Origin: Paracamarosporium sp. OC-R06-R3
Lineage: Eukaryota > Ascomycota > Dothideomycetes > Pleosporales > Didymosphaeriaceae
Assembly (NCBI GenBank): GCA_019828545.1
Contig: JACVRA010000307.1
Coordinates: 46,341-110,340 of the forward strand
Reading direction: 5' to 3'
Length of the DNA: 64,000 bases
The translations under genes and the position numbers were made by a program. The notes beneath the pieces are model-generated. The model was not told the origin of the DNA, did no database searches, and saw only the letters and a program-made list of their open reading frames with translations. Positions 1-12,374 of the stretch are shown here, piece after piece; the stretch's first letter is position 1; each line of letters begins with the position of its first letter.

Positions 1-983
1 CTGACGAGAGAGACGGGACGGGAGGTTTCTACCGGTGCCTATACTAAACCTTCGTCTGGTCATTCACTCAGAATATCCGTTCTCCAAGCGAGAACGAAGT
101 AGTCTCACTGACTGCCTGAAAATCTGCCCGCGCTCTCCGTCATCGGGCGCCTCCGAACATAGCTCTCCTCCCCGAGTCTACGCCGTAGGGCGCGCGCGCG
201 CATCCTACATGAGTGGAGCTCTGCAGGAGACGGCGGGCTTGTAGATCCCCGGGGGGATGCGGGAGCGGGAGCCAGCATGTACTTGTACTGGTACTTTCAT
301 ATGAATGCCGCAAGTCAGTGTGTGCGGCTTTGCAGCTGTTTCTGACTCGGAAGGCTAGATGGTATGTAGGTAGGCTAGGAAGAGGACTTCGCATCGAGGC
401 ATGGCGTGTTCATGGGGTGGTAGAATAAGCAGAATAGAGTAGAGTATGGTAGACTATCAAGCAGTGTGCTGGGCGTGTCTGTCTTACCGCTGCGTGGCGT
501 CGCGGAATTGTGCCGTTTGAATCTGTACATGCCGATGCCGCGTGCCGGATGGGCACGGCACGCACTTACAACACGGTGTGTGCGGGCCGAGCACAGGAAG
601 AATGCAATATAGGATAAGACAAAGGAATGAAGGATGAATGCACGTCCGTGTATGCACATTCACTCACTCACGCACGCACGCACACACTCGTGCTCCACGT
701 GATTGATTGAAGTGCGTATGTACCCTTGCTAGACTCACCTTTCTACCTAGATTTCATGTCTGTGCTGTGCGGTATGGATGTGGTGAGTGAGCGAGTGAGT
801 CTCGGGTAGATGTAGATGTAGACGGGATTTGTCTGCGGTGTGGTGGGCGCAGAGTACTTGGAGTGCTAGGGTGTTGGGGTAGGAGTAGGGGTAGAAAGGA
901 GTTGAAGGATGGGGATGGGGATAGGAGATAGAGGGGGATGTGGAAAGAGAAGGAAGAGGAGAAGGAGTTGGTTTTCAGATTTA

Positions 984-1800
984 GTACGGCGTGATGGAAG
1001 CTTGAGGACTGCATGTGAGACTACAGGCTGCACGGTACAGTGAGATGTGAAAGTTGTAGGATGAGGATTTTTGTTTATAGATTGTGTGGTTGTGAGACTC
1101 TTAAGGGATACTGGATATGAAACTTCTCAGAGACATGGCTTCGCGCTGTGCTTGATAGATTGTATGTTTGTGGGACTCTAGGGCTAGGGAGAGGAGAGTG
1201 GTGGATTGGTGATGGCGAAGAAGAAATGGGAAAAGAAAGGAAAAGAAAAGAGGAGGAGAGGTTTTTTTTTTTATTTACTACGGCGTCATGGGAGCTTGTG
1301 GACTGTATGTTGAGACCGCAAGGCTTTGCAGCCTGCACGGTGGAATGTCGAACTTCTGAGGCAGGACTTTTGATTATGTAATCAGATCGTGTGGTTGTGA
1401 CGACTATGAAGGAGAGTGTTGATAGGTGGGAATGTGTGGACTTGTGGATTGGTAATGCCGGTTGTTGGTTCGAGAGGGTCTTGCAACGCAAATCTCTCTA
1501 GGATGTGGCTTTTCGTTGTTCTCATCGGGTTGTGTGTTTGTGACGACTCTGAGGAGTGTCATGGGATGGGTGGAAGGATGGAGACTTGTGGATTGGTAAT
1601 GGTGAAGAAGAGAAAAGAAGAAGTCATTCCCGTTTGTATCTATCACAGCGTAATGGAAGACGCTTAGCTTGGGAGCGTCTTACAACATAGCTTGTGGACT
1701 GGACTGCAAGGCTGCGGCTAGATACGGAATTTCTCTAGGATGTAGCTCTTCGTTACGTTATACGTTATTAGATTGTGTGGTTGCGAGACTCTAGGGAGTG
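984..1800. repeat. Degenerate tandem-like repeat array
   Basis: Four sequence modules recur in a similar order. Module A (GGATTGGTAATGG-like) is near 1202, 1443 and 1589. Module B (TACGGCGTSATGG-like, followed by a CTTGWGGACTG-like segment) is near 984, 1279 and 1644. Module C (CTCTAGGATGTGGCT-like) is near 1045, 1118, 1349, 1490 and 1729. Module D (GATTGTGTGGTTGTGAGACTC-like) is near 1080, 1159, 1385, 1527 and 1770. The spacing varies, so this looks like an old, diverged tandem array. The repeats may interrupt a former element, but no coding potential is visible. Confidence 0.55.
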
Positions 1801-2257
1801 TATAGACTTTTGCTGATCCTGCATGAGCCAAGCACCAATCACTGTCTGTCTATCGTCACGATCACCCACTTGTACGCTCTTTCCTGTTTTTCGATTAGCT
1901 CTCAGACCCCCTAGTCATATGGTATCAGCAGGAGTCTACGGTATATAAGCTATGGATTGGCAATGGTGTGTCTTTTTCAGTGCGTGGATTTACGGCTGGA
2001 GGTTGGAGGTGGCGTGCTGGGCCCAACACTAGGCCCAACATCTACTTGCGACCTAGCATGATGTGCTTAGAGTTGGGTAGGGTTGATAGAGCATATCCTC
2101 GGTTGGTAAAAATGTGATTTATGCACATTGCCTCGAAGTATAGCATCTACAGTTGAGTTTCTTGGTACGATGTTAACATTTTAAACTCAACTATTGGGTG
2201 TCACGATACTATAATAGTCATAGTCAATAGAAGACCGGATAAGAATCCATGGACAAT

Positions 2258-2415
2258 GAGTTGGTGTTGGCCCAGTGTGGGACACTAGTGAGTCGGTACC
2301 ACAGCAGAGCTGTGCACTGAATGCTGTACCTTTACTAAGCTGTTAAGCTTATAGGAGACGACGACTGTTGACGAGTAGAACCCTTTGGAAATCATTGCAA
2401 ATGTATCCCATGAAC
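2258..2415 (+). repeat. Decayed copy of the 104-aa ORF family (copy 1)
   Basis: The segment beginning GAGTTGGTGTTGGCCCAG closely matches 34046-34170 and aligns more loosely with the coding strand of the small ORF at 9056-9370. Shared blocks include GAATGCTG..CC.TT.CTAA and TTTGGA....TTGCAAAT.TAT. Stops and indels remove the reading frame. It is read as a relic of a dispersed multicopy family. Whether the family is a gene family or part of a transposon cannot be told from this window. Confidence 0.55.
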
Positions 2416-2517
2416 AACGATTGATCAAATTAGTTGGAGATGATTATGGTTTCCTGTTATAGCGTACAGCTTGAAAGATAAGAAAAAATGTTGAGAAGCA
2501 TAGATTGCTCAGGGAGC

Positions 2518-5500
2518 TTAGTAGAACCACTCGCAAGCACAGGAAAAGTATAGATCCTCAGCGCAGATCGAGCCCCAGATGGCACCAGCTTCGCGCAGCG
2601 TGATCTCCATGTCTTCTCGTTCCTCGTCAGAAAAGGGATGACCCGATACATGCACTGCTTCTATAACGTGTGCAAAAGCGCCCTCAAACCTAACATTTGG
2701 GTCGGCGCCTTTCCGAAGCAGGGCGTCCAGGGCATCGATCCCTCCAGAAAGTGCCGCTGCAGCGAGCGCGTTCACACCGCTGACTCTAAGGTCAACGTTT
2801 GCGCCGTTATCACAGAGCAGCTCAATGATCTGCACTTTGCCGGTGGCTGCAGCGGCGCATAGTGGGCTGCCATAGGTATGCGTGTTGAAGTTTACATCTG
2901 CTCCTCGCTGGCAGAGAAAACGGACAGCATCCTCGTTCCCATTGCTTGCGGCCGCTTCTATGGCATTTCCCCAGTAAGTGTTTATTTCAGCGCCAGCGTC
3001 TAGTAGCAGTTGAAGAGGCTTCGTGTTTGTTTCATCGCTCGCAGCCTTCCCTTCCGCTTCGACATCCTTCTTCTTTGCTTGGTAGCATGCAGCTGCAGCA
3101 AGAGCAGTGCCGTAAAAGCCTGATAACTCCACATTTGGGTCAGCTCTGTTCTCAAGAAGGATTTCCAAGGCCGATGTGGCACCGAATAATGCCGCTGTAG
3201 CCAAAGCACTTCCAAATTCTCCATCAGTCAATAAGTTCACGTCAGCATGCTTCTCGATCAACAACCGGAAAGTGCCGTCATCCCCAATTGCGAAAGCGGG
3301 AATGGCAGCCTCCAATGCACTTCCAAAACGCGCAGAGAGCTTGAGGTTTGCGTCGGCGCCCGTACCAAGGAGAAATCGAACGATTTCAGTCTGACCACCA
3401 TATGATGCTGCTGCAAGCGCACTGCCGCATTCGCTTTCCAGTAGTAGGTTGACGTCCACCCCCTTCTTCAAAAGCAACTGCACAGTATTCATGTGGCCTT
3501 GGGCAGCGGCAGCGGCAAGCGCACTTCCATGAGGACAGCCTATTGTTCCGCCATGAATTGCGTTAACGTCTAATCCATGATCGAGAAGCATTTGAACAAA
3601 CTCCGTCTTGCCAGTATTTGCTACGAATAGCAAAGCACCTCCTAGACCTATGCCCTCGTCAGGGTTTGCTCCAGCATCAAGCAACATCTTCATGACTTTT
3701 GCTTTTTTTGGGTGGTCTACAACCGCAGCAGCGAGTAGCGGATTATACCACCCTGGTGAGGTCTCGTTAACATTCGCGCCTTTTTTCAACAATAGCCGGA
3801 CCATTGCAACGTCGCAATGATAGGCTGCCCATGTCAATAGACTGTGGAACCCGTTCCAATCGGCCCGGGCTTGGATATTTGCACCATTTTCTACCAGGTA
3901 ATATGCAACTTCGAGATGATCGCCAGCGACTGCTGCATCAAGTGCGCTCGAATAATTAGATTGTTCGAGGTCCATCTCAAGATTCGGATCAGCACCACGC
4001 TCCACCAGAAGCATGACACGGTCCAAGAAGCCCTGCCTAGCTGCTGCGACAAGCGGATTACTGAAAGCCGTGTTGATTTCTGCACCCTTCTCTATCAGGA
4101 ACTCTATGGCTCTGATATTCTGTCCTTGAGCATCATGCATAGAAAGTGTAGCTGCTTCTAGGGCTGTGCTTGGCCGCGGCTTTCTCGGTGGCCACATCTG
4201 ATCATACCAGTGGTCGCTTCCTACAACCCTGAGTTCGGGGCTTATGTTATGTGTAGCATATAAATGTGCCCTATCCTGAAGACTTGCTCCATATTCAATC
4301 AGTATTCGCATGGTATCGAGAGAGCCATAATAGGAAGCTTCGATTAGCGCATTTGTTGATTGCACGTTACTGTCCTCATCTATCTCCACCATGGTGCGAG
4401 GACTCATACCACGTTCGAGTAGGAGTTCAAGGAATCTCGTCTGCTGCATATTGATAGCTTTTCGTAGAGCCAGTCTTAGTGCAATACTCTTTTCTATGGG
4501 TGCTCCATTGTCAAGTAAAAAGACCGTAGTTTTGTATTGTTCGTATGTGATTGCTAAGAGCAAATCGTTGTCCGTTACAGCTGACCGTAAATCATGGTCT
4601 TTAGACCATCGTCGAAGAAGTTCAAGCAGTCCATATGCTGACAAAATTGACAAAGTGCGTTGTGGCTGCCATCGTGGATGGTATATGTTATTGGATATAG
4701 GCCCAACTTCGTGCTCACTAGCCTGTTCTTCGGCTTCGATATCTGATTCATCTGTTCTGGAATGAAAAGACTCGAGATCTACACTGGACTTTTGAGAGTT
4801 TTCGCTTTCGTCAATTGTACGACCGAGGTAATTGGGCTCATTTGGTTCAGAACTTAGGTGTGCAGCTTGCGTAAATTCTTCTTCATCGACCTCCACTTTG
4901 TTGTCTAAATCCTGACAAGAAGTTTGACTAAGTTGAGAGTTTTCAGAACGACTAGAAAGGGCACTGCAATCGGTCCGGTCGCTTTGATTTGCGTCTTTAT
5001 GTTTGGAATAATACCAATCCATGTATGGGGACGATTTTGCATTTGGGGAACAGAATAAGCGATCAAGAAGATCAAGCTCCCGTTTGTTTGTATGTTCCTC
5101 ATCTTCTTTTGGCAGATTCAGGCCCCAATAGTAAAATGCATACAGTTGTAGTGCTGGAGCGGCCTTGTGCGTAGGATCCACCCAGATCAGGCAGCGAAGG
5201 CATACCTTCGAGATGAGTTGGCGCGATTCTAATGGTGACCAAGGAGCATTATCTGCTAAGTATTCTTCAACAGATAGATGTGAGAGGCGACAGAATCCAT
5301 GTGAATCAACAACTACAAGGTTCTGACACGCACCTAGGACGTAGACCTCGTTCAAATCGACCACGTCAACTCCATCGTTGTCAGGGTCTTGACATACTGC
5401 TTCAATAAGAAGTTGAATTTCAATGAGGTTGGTCGTCGAAGTAATCCATTGCAACGCGCGCAGTCCAATGTCCGCTTTGCTTCCCTTTTGATTTTGTATG

Positions 5501-7616
5501 CTTTCCATTATAGCATCGTATGCTTCTTTTAACCCCTCAGGAAATTTACCTAGAGCTGAACGTATGTCAGATTCTCTTTCCAGGTCTAGCAATTGGATAA
5601 TATGAAGTGCAGCCCATTGAAACCTGCAAGGGCGTGAGCTCATGTTCATCCGAATGACTGTACATACTTACATTCCCCTGCTCTTGTATCCAAACACCGA
5701 TGCGATCTCATGTTTCAAATCTTCGGAAATTGGTTGCATACTTTGACGATCTCGCCTTTGACTATCTTTTTCAATCCTGTCAATCACAAAGCGGGCAATA
5801 TCATCCTCGTTGTTGGCCGCTTCCACACCAATATTCGCTTCCTTGAGCAATTGCCTCATAATGTCATCGTTGCGACGACTTGCGATGAATATCTTTACGT
5901 GTGCTTGTGGTAGTGTATTTAATATCCTGTTAAAGACATCAATCAATCTTGATCGGTCTGGCTCGAAGCATTCATCTAAAGCGTCGAGCACAATATGCAC
6001 ACGAGGAAATGCTTGGATAAGCTCAAGAAGCAAAGCTTCTGCTTCCTCAGGGGTCATCTTGGCAGATGCAAAACCTGAATTCTTTTTCTCGTGAAAAAGA
6101 CGTTCAACACTCTCGTGTACCTCGTCTTTTGTAACACTGACCGCAAGCTGTTTTACGAGACTTCGCAAGATCTCGTCAGCAGAGCGGCGATTCTCTTCTG
6201 CACGATTGCAGTAAAAATAGGCCAAACCGTCATCAAACGGCATTCGCTTCAGGTCGTCTACAACATGAGTGACAAGTTTGGTCTTGCCGGCGCCAGCTTC
6301 GAAGAAAGTTAGATAAGCAAATATGTTTGTTGAGCGTGGTACGTACGAATTCCATGAAGCCAGAGAATCATTGGGGATAGAGAGTTCAGCCAATAAAGAT
6401 AGTCATGATGATGTAGAAGCCAGGTGCCAGTCCCGACCGTTCGCTCTGATGCTGCGTGATAATGATCGTCTTCGTATGGAATGTTAGATAACCAGTAGAG
6501 TAAATCAGCTCTTACAGTATCGATCGTGATTTTCCAGATTGAAGCAACTTGCATGCTCAAATTCTCGACCACATCTCGAATGTGTTTCAGTCCGTTCAGC
6601 TCTTTGATTAGATTTGAGAATTTTTGAATCACATCTAGGCGATCTTCGACATTGATTAGTCGCTCGAGATTGTGTAGCTCAATCTCCACACGTCCTTCGA
6701 CCTCTTGAGATGTCCTCGAGAAAGACGTTATCTGATCAGGTTGCCATAAAGCTTGTAGGAAGCGCATGGCTGAAGACCTAATAGAGACACGTATCGCAAG
6801 GACTAGAAATTGCAGAACGAGGCAGTAAAGGTGCGCAAGCCCACTTTCGAAATTTTCCAGGGCCATATCATGAGCAGGTTGCGCTGATGAGATGCAGTTA
6901 AGGTAGAGCTGAACATACACGTTACATCTATTAAGAACGTACGTAACACGCTCCAGTCCTGTGAAAAGCGCATCAAGTTGTGCTTGATCAGATCCAGCTG
7001 CCTGCGATTATCAGCCTCCTCAAACCGAAGGGCATTTGCGGCATACTTGAATTATGAAACGGATTGCAGCCCATGGAAGCCCCGCATGTATCGGATCTGC
7101 ATTAACGGCAACATCACCAACTTGTTTGAATCTGTCGAGCCATCTTATGACTAGATCCGCCTCTGAACGAACCGTAATCCGTTTTCCCATCATGTGTACT
7201 GTCCATTTCTTCTGTTCTACAAGGTCACGTTTCTTGCATGCAACCTCTAAAACATGTGAAAAGGTTTGAACAGAACTAGGCATTGATGGTATGGTATATT
7301 CCCGAAGCAATTCCTGGTCCTGTTCAGATAAAGAGCTGAAAGCTTCGTCCCAGAAGTTCAACGGTCGGTTTGTATGACGATTGGACCCAGTGGTGGAAGG
7401 ATTTAATATAGAAGAGAGGCTCCCACTGTCTGCCCTAGAGACTGATGACGCAAGGGTCGCTGTGGTATCGCCAGGAGGAGGCAGACTGATAGTGATAGAT
7501 GGCAAGGTTGAGGCGAGATGGGCGCTTCCCTTCCGGTTATCGTGAACACCATTACCTTTTCCGCGCCCAAACAAGCGCTTTAAAGGATTGCGCGATGACT
7601 TGGAAGACTTGAACAT
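2518..7616 (-). CDS. NACHT-ankyrin NLR-like (STAND NTPase) protein
   Basis: Hand-built model: exons 7616-7047, 7001-6347, 6296-5672 and 5623-2518 (1651 aa). The three introns are 45, 50 and 48 nt, each GT-AG and frame-preserving. The N-terminal part (about aa 60-380) resembles the fungal NACHT-associated N-terminal domain. Splicing out intron 2 creates the P-loop GIPGAGKT at about aa 407-414, followed by Walker B (IVLDALDEC). Exon 4 begins with the MFQWAALH motif typical of fungal NACHT-ankyrin proteins. An acidic linker leads to about 14-16 ankyrin repeats (about aa 970-1640; repeated ALAAAA..G and LLL..GADVN cores). The family comprises signal-transducing NTPases of the NLR type, some of which control nonself recognition. 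An alternative ATG lies 66 nt upstream (7682). The gene looks intact; its specific ligand is unknown. Confidence 0.88.
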
Positions 7617-9055
7617 TGTAACAGGTAAACAATAGATAGAAAGAGATGTAGAAAAGCTGCTAGGCGACAGCGCTGACAACAAGCGACGAGAAGGCTGAGT
7701 TTAGGCTCACATGACCTACACGCAACACCCGGCACTCGCTTAGGATGATATTCTAAGTTAATAATTAAACAAATAAAGTATCGTTAAATTACTACACTAA
7801 AAGAACTATGCTGATGAAGTATGTTCAAGGCATGAAGTTCCACAATTATTAAACTGGGAATCTGATAAGAATTACTGGATCCTGAGTCGCCGACGAGGCT
7901 GAAAATGCGCCACACTCGGCCACTTCGCGCTCCTCCTTCACCGCTTGTCTTCAGCGTGCAGTTTCCACACCAGGGGAAAAGGAGTCTAATGTGGACGGCC
8001 CGAGTGAGAGGGAGTGCACTGGGTCGGGAATGAGGCATCCGCGTGAGCCGTACGATCTTGCATAGTTACACTGTACTGATGGTACTCGTCAAACCCACTT
8101 TTTACTGCATCCAATGCGCCTCGTTGCGTCTCGTCATGAGTCTTACGGCCACTGGAAGGTACTTCTCTGTATTCAAGTTTCGGTCTGAACTGGGGTCTTG
8201 TGATTGGCGCGTGGACGCGACAGCTGAGGTCCCCTCGTTCAGCCAAGCTCCTTATCACCTATCGGCGTGGTATAGCCGATCATCTCGTTCTGCAAACCAC
8301 TGACAACAGTGCGCAAGAACAGGGCATCGGAGATTGTGTCGAACTTTCTGGCATTGAAATGGTGGATATTCGCTACGGTCTTGGGTAGTGGTATTGGTAG
8401 TGCAACCGTGTGCTAGGAACGATGTATAATTGGGAAGGCGACACAAATTGATGTTTCGTACTGCTACCGGTACTGTGCGCGTGAGAGTTGCGATTCTTTA
8501 TGTGCTTCTCTTTATTTTATTTCAGCTTGCAGAACCTTCTTAAACCTTGCTACTTCACGATGATTGCTGTGATGAGGTAATGACACGCGTGCGGAGTCTG
8601 TGGTAGTGCGGGTTAGTATTCAGGGGTAATGTGAGCTTTAGCTCACAGACACATAGGAGAGTCTTGCGAGGAAAACGTGCGTCTCCTCGGAATATTCGTC
8701 TGTATATGCTTACCACTTCCCATCCTGTTGTTGCGACTGACTCACTTGCAATCTGCGAAGGGGAAGAAATATCACGTGAATCGCAAGGCTCATGGAAATT
8801 TCATGGTTTATTCTATATATGCATGATATAATTCGAAGATCGCACCCAGCAAGCAGCAACCAGCTGCAAGTATCCCATATGTCAAGACACTTCCTGTGGC
8901 CTCGAACCGCACCCTGCACTGGTGATACGCTCGCAGATAGAGCGACTCACATCCGCTGATCATACGGATGAGAAAATTTTGTTGAAAATGTGATATGATA
9001 ATGTAAAACCGTAGAAATCGAATAGTGAATGAAGCTGTGAAGGAGCTTCTGCAAG
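7617..9055. other. Intergenic region, no supported gene
   Basis: This contains the promoter side of the NACHT-ankyrin gene and short unsupported open frames on both strands. Their translations are low in complexity or compositionally odd, and no domain or splice pattern links them. Confidence 0.5.
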
Positions 9056-9370
9056 ATGTCGATTTCCAATCTAGCAAATACCGAAAAATTGGAATGGAAG
9101 ATCGAGTGGGTGTTGGGCCTGATGTGGGACCCGACGGGTCGGCTCCGGGGTCCAGAGTGGAGCTACGCACTTCTGAATGCTGCACCGTTGCTAATCTGTG
9201 GGTTTGTATGGTTCTACTCGTTAATAGTCTTCTTTGGAGTGGTTGCAAATATATGGTTTGGTGAGGATAGCGAGGAGTCATGCAGGCTGAGAATGTTAGA
9301 ACAGAAGAAGGATCCGTGGATATCAATCTGGATTGGTAATGTGCAGCCATGGAAGCACGATCGTGTCTAG
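9056..9370 (+). CDS. Small membrane protein of a dispersed family
   Basis: The ORF is 104 aa with one clear hydrophobic stretch (about aa 42-70, around LLICGFVWFYSLIVFFGVV) between a charged N-terminus and a basic, Trp-containing C-terminus. No known domain is recognised. Support comes from two decayed homologous stretches elsewhere in the window (2258-2415 and 34046-34215), which show that this sequence belongs to a multicopy family of which this is the only open copy here. It could be a real small gene or the surviving frame of an uncharacterised repeat. A frame on the opposite strand (8808-9350) is judged a shadow. Confidence 0.45.
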   Translation: MSISNLANTEKLEWKIEWVLGLMWDPTGRLRGPEWSYALLNAAPLLICGFVWFYSLIVFFGVVANIWFGEDSEESCRLRMLEQKKDPWISIWIGNVQPWKHDRV

Positions 9371-9465
9371 TCGATGTTGATGCTATGTCCTTCGAAAGTC
9401 TGTATCGGGGGAAGACGAGGACGAGTAATTGTACCGATCCGCTGATGACGCGCCTTATCGGGCAC

Positions 9466-11343
9466 TCATCCGAGAGTCATTCTCATGCGCTGTACCTTCT
9501 CCCGTTTGAAAAGCCCCTGGTCGAACATGAAGTTCGATACGACCTTCTCGAAGCCGATATCCGGTAGAGGACCTTGGTTTTCCAGGAGACGTAGATGCTT
9601 AGGCTTGATCTCCACACCAGCAGCCGTGACTGTTTCGCGCAGCTGATTTTCGATGCAAGCGCGATGCAAATCAAGGATGTCGATCTTCTTTAGCGCCTGC
9701 CGGTAAGCATTCTTGAGGGCCTCTACCTCGTCCCGCATTCTGCACCGATGAAAACCATAGTCGCGGATCAGAACCCGAGGGGCATCAGTGTCTTTGAGTG
9801 TGTCATCCTCCGTCCGGAGAAACTGCACTAGCCTGAAAACCGTGGGACGCTTATCAAGGGAAGTCTTCAAAAAAATCTCCAGATGAGGAAATGCGTAGCG
9901 AAAGTTGTTCCAACCATGGCTGTCAAAGAGTCGGGTGAGCTGATGTGCCTGTAGTGCCTGGCATAACTCCGCGAATAACGCGACTTTGCCTTGTGTGTTT
10001 GTGAAGATGCTCTGGTACAAACCTCCGAGTTTCCGGACCTCCTCATCATCCCCACAAGCTACAAACCCGAAGAGGTAGTATGCGTCGGACTTTGTGTCCG
10101 GTATGCGACCATCGAGAATGCAGGCCGTCAGATCGTAAGCAGGCGCTGTTATTGAGTGTGGATACCTATTTACCGGAGTGGGATTTTGTCGAAGCGAAGG
10201 CTGCTCACGCTCAGTGGTCGCTTCTGACGTTGGCGGTGAAGACGACAGTGCAGTAGATTTAGCTCTGGTAGATTTTGATGGCGAGTTGGAGGCCGCAATG
10301 TTTGGCATTCCGCGCCGGAAATCAATAGTCGAGAAGCCCCTTAGGATCTTAGCGCAGCGTACGAATGCACCGACCGATCGAGCTGGCTGCAACAACACGA
10401 GTGTATCGCGGTAGATCGCATCGGCAAGAGACGAACCCAAAATGACCCTCAATCGCAACTGTATTCCCCCGTGCTGTACTCGGTGGAGGTTGTGGCTTTC
10501 AGCGATAGCGTTTTTCAATTGTTCGTCATATGTAGCGTTGCTGCTCGACATCAGTCGTGCAGAGTCCAAGGTACACATAACTTCATTTAAAGCAGTGAGT
10601 CGATCACCGATTGTGGTGTCGCGCGATTGATGTTCATCGTCATACAGGCCTGACATCTTCGCGGTCATGTCGTTGATCTGTTGCTGGTGCTTACGGAACA
10701 GATGGCGCAATCGATTGACAGCTTCCTCAATTCGGGTCTTGTATAAGGAGAAGACCACGTTCTCCAGATCCTTATGGTGTGTTGCATAGCCGGAAGTATC
10801 GGAGCTATGGACACCAATGAATGCTTGTGCAAACTTCGCTGCAATATCAGGACTTCCGGGTTTTTCGCCCGCGGCATTGAAGCGTGAGAGCCTGATAGTT
10901 GCAGTGCTGCTCTCAACATCTTCATGCAGAAGTCCGATTGTAGGCGATCTCCATTGACCCCCGTCGCCGAAAGCTATCGCCAGGCGAGTAAGAAACCGAA
11001 ATTTCAAACGCGCAATTACTTTCGAGCCCAATAGAATAGGCTCGAAATCATCATCGTCGTCTTCCTCGCATGTCTCTTGGGCAAGATTGGTCGGAAGACC
11101 GGAGACATATCCGGTCGCTTGCGCAGCCCGGTCGATGGCAGTTAGCCATTGCTGCGGAGTTTCAAAGACAGGTCCTGCCGAGCTGTTGCTCGAGATTTGT
11201 GAAGGAGATGGTCTGGATTGGGAGTTGGAGGCGAAAGACCGTGGCGTGGTTCGTGGGTGTGAGCGAGTGCGTGTATCGTAGCCCCCTCGGGGTGAGCTCC
11301 CCCCAAACATGGGCATAGGCCTAGCCTTTGATGCCCCGACCAT
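9466..11343 (-). CDS. Hypothetical protein, no recognised domain
   Basis: The ORF is 625 aa from the ATG at 11343. I chose this start because the open frame upstream contains a likely 40-nt 5'-UTR intron (about 11359-11398; GTATGT...GCTGAT...TAGCAG) whose removal does not preserve the upstream frame. The N-terminus is Ser/Arg/Pro-rich and disordered-looking, followed by an acidic run (EEDDDDDFE, about aa 90-100), a mixed alpha/beta region, a Ser/Thr/Pro linker near aa 370-420, and a charged C-terminal region rich in helix-forming residues. No catalytic motif, signal peptide or membrane segment is apparent. I do not recognise the family. Confidence 0.7.
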   Translation of the reverse strand: MVGASKARPMPMFGGSSPRGGYDTRTRSHPRTTPRSFASNSQSRPSPSQISSNSSAGPVFETPQQWLTAIDRAAQATGYVSGLPTNLAQETCEEDDDDDFEPILLGSKVIARLKFRFLTRLAIAFGDGGQWRSPTIGLLHEDVESSTATIRLSRFNAAGEKPGSPDIAAKFAQAFIGVHSSDTSGYATHHKDLENVVFSLYKTRIEEAVNRLRHLFRKHQQQINDMTAKMSGLYDDEHQSRDTTIGDRLTALNEVMCTLDSARLMSSSNATYDEQLKNAIAESHNLHRVQHGGIQLRLRVILGSSLADAIYRDTLVLLQPARSVGAFVRCAKILRGFSTIDFRRGMPNIAASNSPSKSTRAKSTALSSSPPTSEATTEREQPSLRQNPTPVNRYPHSITAPAYDLTACILDGRIPDTKSDAYYLFGFVACGDDEEVRKLGGLYQSIFTNTQGKVALFAELCQALQAHQLTRLFDSHGWNNFRYAFPHLEIFLKTSLDKRPTVFRLVQFLRTEDDTLKDTDAPRVLIRDYGFHRCRMRDEVEALKNAYRQALKKIDILDLHRACIENQLRETVTAAGVEIKPKHLRLLENQGPLPDIGFEKVVSNFMFDQGLFKREKVQRMRMTLG

Positions 11344-12374
11344 TATTGTATCGTAACCTGCTAGACAATCAGCATAAAGTTCGATTTTATCACATACCGA
11401 CCAGCAAGAACAGTCAGGACAACCCCACACCTTCTCACCTCGCAAACGAGAGCACTCGCCTTTTCTCTGTCCCAGCGTTCCGGTAAGATGGCTAGCAACT
11501 TGCTTTGCACCAGCTACCAGATCGCCAATCGACGTTGGAGAATATACTTGTGTAATTTTCTCCCTAGCAGGAATACCGACAATACCGTCGGTAGAACAAT
11601 ATAGCCTTCGCACGAAATCCGGGATCAAGGATCGGGGGACAAGCGCAGCCGGACGCAAAAGACCAGGCAAGTCGTTCTCTTATAGGAAGAGCAAATCGTC
11701 TGCCGTAGATACGAGGTGAGAGAGCTCTTACGACCAAGGGTAAAGTGAGAGACAACAGGTTGAGAAGTTCGCTGGCAAGTAAAAGCGCAATCAAACGTCC
11801 TCGATGGATAAAGATGAGGCTCTGCGCATCGTGTAAACACTGTCTGCGGACGGCAAGTCCCGTCCACGCCAAATGCTTCCACCTAGTCCCTTCCAGCAAA
11901 CGATTGGTCTCGTGGGCAGGTGTCACCATTATGGGGTTTGCCCCTTCCCAGAATGCGCCATTATGCTCCTACTTTCGGTTCATGGAGACTTGACGCGCCT
12001 TCCATGTACTATCAACTCGGAGCAGCGAAAACTACCATCGTAACTAGTAATCAACGCGGGTATCCACCGGGTGTGTTAGTACCTCAGAGACTTTGTAAAG
12101 ACGAGTCATTTGTAATTCAAGCAGTAGAGTACCTGCACCGGGAGCTGGGGGCGGGGGAAAACTAGACACGTCTTTGCCTTATTTTGTTTCCGTTTGTTTG
12201 TTTCGCATGTCTACAGGAGCCGAAGCAACATCATCACACCCTTTTTTCAGTCCATCACACTTGCATTGTTGCACGTAGGGTGTCATGCTCCAAACAAATA
12301 ACTCACACGCAATGCATACATACATATAATCAACCTCACAATCAACCTCCATATTCCTACAACCTCCCTCCCGC
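11344..12374. other. Intergenic region, no supported gene
   Basis: This holds the 5' region of the upstream minus-strand gene and the 3' flank of GPI13. A pyrimidine/A-rich stretch (about 12300-12450) runs into the GPI13 3' end. No separate gene is seen. Confidence 0.5.

Larger units (their letters stand above)
1..2517. other. Non-coding region with simple-sequence and degenerate repeats
   Basis: No convincing gene is seen here. Short open frames on both strands have low-complexity translations and no recognisable domain. Simple-sequence tracts occur near 655-690 (CACT/CACG units), 780-830 (GAGT and GTAGAT units) and 905-935 (GGGGAT units). A degenerate repeat array at 984-1800 and a decayed copy of a dispersed family at 2258-2415 are listed separately. 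Confidence 0.6.

Noticed and set aside
1..700. Telomere or subtelomere end
   Set aside because: No TTAGGG arrays and no RecQ-type helicase sequence; only short simple repeats.
7784..8446. Several 60-90 codon frames between 7.8 and 8.4 kb
   Set aside because: Mutually overlapping, no recognisable domain, no splice links.
8808..9350. 180-codon frame antisense to the 104-aa ORF
   Set aside because: Ser/Arg-rich with no domain; the dispersed relics preserve blocks of the plus-strand ORF.
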